Positions 59,047-64,000 of a stretch of DNA of 64,000 bases are shown one piece after another. Location of the stretch: assembly GCA_025093555.1 (NCBI GenBank), contig JAIWNF010000003.1:620001-684000 (forward strand). Direction: 5' to 3'. This stretch comes from Circinella umbellata (Eukaryota > Mucoromycota > Mucoromycetes > Mucorales > Lichtheimiaceae). The position numbers and the translations under genes were made by a program. The notes below the pieces were generated by a model that did not search any database, had not been told where the DNA came from, and saw only the letters and a list, made by a program, of their open reading frames with translations. Position 1 is the first letter of the stretch. Each line of letters begins with the position of its first letter.

Positions 59047-61154
59047 CAGCAACAATAGTAATTATCATTTACGTATAATAGTAATAGCATCATAATTAGC
59101 ATTCTCATACCATTATAATATAGTAGTAATAATAGTAAAAATATTAATAGCATTCCAACAACAATCCAGCAATATTATTCATCATGTATATATACGTATT
59201 TATATATTTAAATTTATCTTGTCGGCGACGACGAGTAACAGCATTTCATCAATTCCATATTACCAAATTTTCTTTATGAAATATTATATAATGTAAATCC
59301 TTAATTTCATCGAAAACAGAGAAACAACATGATACCACTGAAAACTTCAATTGGATCAGAACAAAAAGTAAAAAATAAAAATAAAACTCAACGAGCTTTC
59401 CATTTTTGGATACGTACGTTTTTCCAGAAAGCGTTTTTTTTTTTCGGTTACATGAGAAGGATATTCCCCAGCAGTATCAATTTTTAATTGATTCATTGAT
59501 AACATTCAAAATATCCAAGAAACATTTTTAGATGCTTACTATATCGATATTGATATTCACATCCTGGTTGTAAATTTCTTTTATCTCGGATTTTGAAATA
59601 TGGTATTAGATCCCAATCTGTTACTATGGGATTTATTGAAAACGAGGTGCTTAATCTTGAAAGCACATATATGCAAAAACATTACCATAGCAACAACAAC
59701 TTTAAGAGATAGACAAAATAAATAGCAAAAACATTGAATTATTAGTAATAGCATTATTGTTAAAAAGATAAAATAAGCTATCACACTCTGAGATTTAGAT
59801 TATTAATCGGCAACAAATGGGAAACAAACTAGGCCAGTTGGGATACATACTCTTCGTAAAATAGATCGACTTAGTACACGTTGACGAACAATCTGATGGT
59901 AATGACCAGATCCAGAAGATGTACAACATTTCGCATCATCTCATCACTCACAAGCAGCCGGTACCTCGGAAACGTTTTTGCTATACATACTTCCCCATCT
60001 TCTCTTTCTGCTTATTTACTGTTCTTTCACAAACCCTTTTTTCTCTTTACCACATTAGCTTAGCTTTCCCCCTTACTAGAGTTTTTTAATAAGACTACAT
60101 TCTTTTTTAGCATAAGCATTTCCAGAATATTTTGTTTTTTTTATAACACCTTTTATTAGTTTTTATATACAAATTTTAAGTTGTTGTATGATACTATCTG
60201 CATAATGAATGATCTAATACGTAAAGGCACCAGGGAAAGACTATCTAATTGAATAAGCCCTTAGTAGTAATGTATATAAGTGACTGTTTAAATATATTAA
60301 CTTTGCGTTCTCAGCCAGTTACTATGTATTAATAAATAAGGAACAATATGTCAAATCTAAACTATTTCCAATCTAATCACAACTTTCCTAATTTTAGTAA
60401 AAAGCTTCTTGCTTTATTGTGGTCTAGTCTCAAGAAACATTTGAGAAGGAAAAAAATAAAGAATGTTGTTTGATGTTTCTTTTTCGAGATGAATATTTTT
60501 AGCCCATGAAATAATGTCAATATCATCACCAAAGAAATGTAAATAAACATCAAGCTTACGTTGTTGAATGATAACTTACCCAATCTATTCTTGTTTGAAA
60601 GACATATAACACCCTAAACAATATTGACAAATACATACGCATTTTCAATGCTTTATATCATTTCACTGTTTGTTGTTATTATTATAACGTTTTTTTTGTA
60701 ATAGTCGATGATCATAGTAATGATGGTAATACAATAGTACGTAAAATTATTTTTTTATGTGTAACGCTATGTAACAAGATAATAAATATATGTTAGGTTT
60801 ATATATATATATATAGCACGAGTAATAACTTATTATAACGTCTATATCAACTACATAAATACCACCATTACATTTTAGTAAATAAATTAAAGTAACCATA
60901 TTAAATAATCTACTCAGCGAAAAAGCAAAACAAAATAGAATTGGGAAATAGTTGACATTTTTGTTTAAAAAAACATAATTTAAGTTTGGTCTCACCAGTT
61001 ATGTTGTTTAAATATAGTAAGCCACCTTTCAATGTAATACAAACCGTTGCATTGTTCAAACAAAATATATATAAAGTAAAATAGTTTTACGTATTGACTT
61101 GGCTTTTTTTCTTTCTATCTTTTTATTTACTACCTTATAAACGATTTAATCATA
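59047..61154. other. 2.1-kb spacer in the PPxY gene array
   Basis: The largest gap in the array. AT-rich, with (CAA)n-like and AGTAATA repeats just after member 2. It holds the possible decayed member at 60648 (separate entry). A TATATATAAAG sequence at about 61065-61076 may be the TATA box of member 3. Confidence 0.5.
60648..60760 (+). pseudogene. Possible decayed array member (membrane exon only)
   Basis: ATG at 60648 opens 'MLYIISLFVVIIITFFL' and then two stops. This resembles the first exons of members 4 and 5 (MNLRIIILFIVAGLVLIL, MELYHIFLILIGI). About 10 bp later, AATAGTCGATGATCATA resembles the acceptor region of member 4 (TTTAGTAAGTGATGATCATA). No PPxY exon follows. The resemblance is short and could be chance. 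Confidence 0.25.
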
Positions 61155-61580
61155 ATGGTTAGCGGAGTTGCCACTTACTGTATGATTGTAGGCCTTTGTA
61201 TTGCAGTGGTCATACTAGGATTTATTATTATGCGTATTATAAAACACAAACGAGCAAATAAAGAAACGATGCAAGAACACGTATTAGAAGAGAATAATGT
61301 TGGAGGAGGAGGTATATATCGTTTTTATACTTGTAAAGACAAAGAAGCTCCAAGTGAAAGTGCTTCTCTAAGAATCCTTCCAGCTAATGATAAGAATATC
61401 TTTGATTTTATGAAAAAAAAAACTTTATATCTTTTTCTTTATTTTTTTCAAGGTCGAGACGACCCGCCAATTCAACAACCACATACATCTGTTCAAGTAG
61501 ATAAACCTCCTGCCTATGAGACTGATACTCAAGGTCTTTCACCTCCGCCTAAATATATCACCCAAGAACTCATGAAATAA
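61155..61580 (+). CDS. Small single-pass membrane protein with two PPxY motifs (array member 3)
   Basis: Exons 61155-61311 and 61453-61580 give 94 residues. The intron 61312-61452 (141 nt, donor GTATATATC, acceptor TTTTTCAAG) is a multiple of three and contains no stop, so the unspliced frame also encodes a 141-residue protein. Helix 'VATYCMIVGLCIAVVILGFI' (about 5-26), then 'RIIKHKRANKE' basic patch. PPxY motifs: 'KPPAYET' and 'SPPPKYI', the latter 11 residues from the end. The junction is phase 1, as in the other members. The tail is shorter than in members 1, 2 and 4. Confidence 0.85.
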   Translation: MVSGVATYCMIVGLCIAVVILGFIIMRIIKHKRANKETMQEHVLEENNVGGGGIYRFYTCKDKEAPSESASLRILPANDKNIFDFMKKKTLYLFLYFFQGRDDPPIQQPHTSVQVDKPPAYETDTQGLSPPPKYITQELMK

Positions 61581-63038
61581 GAATTCGTATACCAACAACA
61601 CAGATTGATTTTCGATTATTAATAGTTCACCATGGTATTCATAGCTTACTTTATTCCATGGGAATAATAATGAACAAGTATATACATATAACTCGCAATT
61701 ATGACTCTTTTTAAAATATTACTGTATAATATATTATTACTCGCTTTCCTAATGAAAAAAAAATGTAAAACAATTTACTTTCTCCATCGACAATATTTTA
61801 TTATTATGATTATTATTTTGTGCTATATATATAAAGTAGCAAAAGAAAAACATATGACCTCAATTTTTTTTAGATAAATAATTTATACAGAAAATATAAT
61901 CAGCTGTCCCAGACCATTTGATGGTCTGGTGAACTATACTGTATCATCTTATTGGCACTACCAAAAAAATGTTATCTTAATTTGGTAATTTATCCTTCTT
62001 TAAGAACTTTTTTTTTTTTTTTGCAACATAAAATCCAAAAATAACATCTTTAATCTTAGAACCCTTTCCCTCTTTTTCTTTAAACTACTCCTACTTATCT
62101 TTCCATTTTTCAATAGCTATGCTGTAATGATAAAGGTCGCTGTGTATGTGTTTGATTCTCAAAATAATTTAAAAAAAATAATGAAAAAATAACTTCTTTA
62201 TTTTTTCTTATGTTTCACTTGTCTTCCTTTTATAAGTAATTTGTTGAATTTTTTTTTTATTGGCGATGTAACTCTTCTTTTACCCATAGAATCCTATTTT
62301 TTTTGAGCGAATAAATCTCTTTTAATAAATAAACGAACAAAAGGTCAGCATCTATCATTTTACGTACTAGATGCGAAAACTATGACAAAAGTTAATTTTT
62401 GATCTGTTAAAAGCAAACATGAGCGTAGCAACGAGAGACAGTATTGCAACTACTTGTAACAAGACTGACATGAATTATCGCTATATATACAAGTGTTAGA
62501 TTTTATTTTTCTTATTTTGAGAGCATTTGCACGTTCCTGAAAATTAAAAATGTACAGTGAACGACATTATTTGTTTGTTTCATGTATACTTTACAAATAA
62601 AAAGATGACGTCAGTTTTATAGACTTTATAAGATTAAAAGCTTGTCATAATTGTAATTCTTTCAAGTAATTTTTTTTTCGTCCTGAATTTATTGTGGGGT
62701 ACATAATGTCACATACATATTCATTGCTAATACAAAGATACCTGCTTTTTTATTTCAATTGAATTGAATATTGTAGTATAAAACTTGTCATTATGATATC
62801 ATACTTTTATATAAAACAAAAACCTTAAATGTGTAAATGATAAAGAAAAGAGTTGACAAGTGAAATAGAAGCATTGGGGATCATGTAGAAGAAATATGAA
62901 GAAACAAAACAAAAGTCCGCATTTAAGGTAGTACAAAGAAAGGCAATGATTAAAGAATATATATAAGCAGTTCGTTTTTGTGTGGTTCCAAGAAATTTAT
63001 TCTAATTTTTATTTTATCTTATCTTATTTTATTTTTCA
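61581..63038. other. Spacer in the PPxY gene array
   Basis: AT-rich, no coding signal on either strand. ATATATATAAGC at 62957-62968 is a likely TATA box for member 4. Confidence 0.55.
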
Positions 63039-63511
63039 ATGAATTTGCGTATCATAATCCTATTTATCGTTGCTGGTCTTGTGTTGATATTGGGCACAAT
63101 ACTTATACGACATATAAAAATGAAGGAATTAAAAGAGAAAGAACGAAAACCTTTAGGTAAATATTAATTATCTATATTATCATTGATTTAAACTCAAAAA
63201 GAGATGCTACACAGTTGACTAACCAATTTTATATTCAATAAATAGTGTGTTCTTTTTTAGTAAGTGATGATCATATAACAAGAAGAAGAAGGATAAGAAA
63301 TAATAATCATAATCTTCGAAGAAATTCCCATATAACTATTCAAATGGATCCACCACCACCTCCTTATGGAAGTGATCTAATTGGACCTGCTCCACCTGTT
63401 TATTATCAAGATCAATCTAGAATTAATAATAATTTACCATCATCAGGAACCCCTTTAACAACTACCGAACCAACTACTACCGCAGCAGGGACGGTAACAA
63501 CAACATATTAA
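63039..63511 (+). CDS. Small single-pass membrane protein with two PPxY motifs (array member 4)
   Basis: Exons 63039-63156 and 63261-63511, phase-1 intron; 122 residues. Helix 'IIILFIVAGLVLILGTILI' (about 5-24), then strongly basic 'RHIKMKELKEKERKP'. Exon 2 starts 'VSDDHITRRRRIRNNNHNLR', carries the PPxY motifs 'PPPPPYGS' and 'PAPPVYYQ', and ends in a Thr-rich tail ('TTTEPTTTAAGTVTTTY'). The Arg-rich start of exon 2 matches members 1 and 2. Confidence 0.85.
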
Positions 63512-63959
63512 AGATCAACACTATACCATTTATACCTTTTTCTGTTCTCCTCCTCTCTCTTTTTTTCTTTCTGAAATATATTGTAATTATCTTAAAATAC
63601 ATTTATAATGTATATATACCCTCTTCTTTTATTGTATTTAATAAAAATAACAAAATAAATTGTAAATAAATATATAAAATTCACTCTGTACGTATATTGA
63701 TTTCTTTATATAAGGAATGCATAAAATGATATCATCATTCTTCTTCTTTTAGATGCTTAGCGTTTTTTTAAAAAAAAGAACAAAAGGTTTATGCAACAAC
63801 AATAACCAATAATAGAGGATTACTTTTCTTTTTTTAAGGTTGTACAAGAAAGCTAATAAGAAACGAATGTTCGAAAACCTTCTTTCACACTTATATGAAT
63901 ATATTATATATATATATATATATATACTCTTGATTTATTATTCTATAATATAATTAACA
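63512..63959. other. Spacer before the partial fifth array member
   Basis: AT-rich. A (TA)n run at about 63905-63926 and TATAATATAATT precede the next ATG by 10-50 bp. Confidence 0.5.
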
Positions 63960-64000
63960 ATGGAGCTTTATCACATCTTTTTAATTCTTATTGGTATTGT
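63960..64000 (+). CDS. Start of a probable fifth PPxY-type membrane protein (truncated by window end)
   Basis: ATG at 63960 followed by 'MELYHIFLILIGI' to the end of the window: a short N-terminus running straight into a hydrophobic segment, as in members 1-4, in the same orientation and 450 bp after member 4. Only 13 codons are visible, so the PPxY exon cannot be checked. Confidence 0.45.
   Translation, partial: MELYHIFLILIGI

Overview
The window is nuclear DNA of a filamentous fungus, most likely an early-diverging fungus of the Mucoromycota (Mucorales). The DNA is very AT-rich. Genes have several short GT-AG introns with GTAAGT/GTATGT-type donors. Proteins carry Asn, Gln and Ser runs. Housekeeping genes match fungal families (septin Cdc10, Sof1/DCAF13, Tcp11/Sok1, UPF0658, a GH13 secreted amylase). 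Several decayed repeats look like families I associate with Mucorales. No tRNA, rRNA or CRISPR array was recognised.

Layout. 1-6.6 kb: 3' end of a LETM1/Mdm38-like gene (+), a UPF0658 Golgi membrane protein (+) and a Cdc10-type septin (-). 7.5-12.7 kb: a transposon graveyard. It holds a Helitron 3' end with a Pif1-like helicase remnant and a GC-rich hairpin cluster, a broken gene of what I take to be an expanded Mucorales family, a 908-bp hAT-like non-autonomous element sitting inside an exon of that gene, and a second repeat beside it. 12.7-18.0 kb: gene-poor low-complexity DNA. 18.0-36.1 kb: ordinary genes (C2H2 zinc-finger factor, coiled-coil protein, Tcp11/Sok1 protein, SET-MYND methyltransferase, single-pass membrane protein, CCDC174 homologue). 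38-41 kb: a decayed F-box/LRR gene with an old pogo-like insertion. 41.1-48.7 kb: Sof1, a secreted alpha-amylase and a LYAR-type zinc-finger protein. 50-55 kb: a second repeat-rich patch (a CACTA-like TIR element related to the 11.3-kb repeat, a pogo-like MITE, zinc-ribbon and zinc-knuckle transposon relics) around a short BRCT gene. 55.3-56.0 kb: mitochondrial ribosomal protein bL21 with a 15-nt microexon.

57.3-64.0 kb: the most unusual part. Four intact small genes, plus the start of a fifth and perhaps a decayed sixth, lie head-to-tail on the + strand. Each complete one encodes a 94-122 residue protein with a short N-terminus, one transmembrane helix, a basic juxtamembrane patch and exactly two PPxY motifs in the tail. 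All four share a phase-1 intron after the membrane/basic exon. The architecture is that of Rsp5/Nedd4 ubiquitin-ligase membrane adaptors (compare yeast Rcr1/Rcr2), here as a tandem array. The adaptor role is inference; the repeated architecture is read directly from the sequence.

Exon boundaries were read by eye from splice signals and reading-frame continuity. Starts of first exons are the least certain part.
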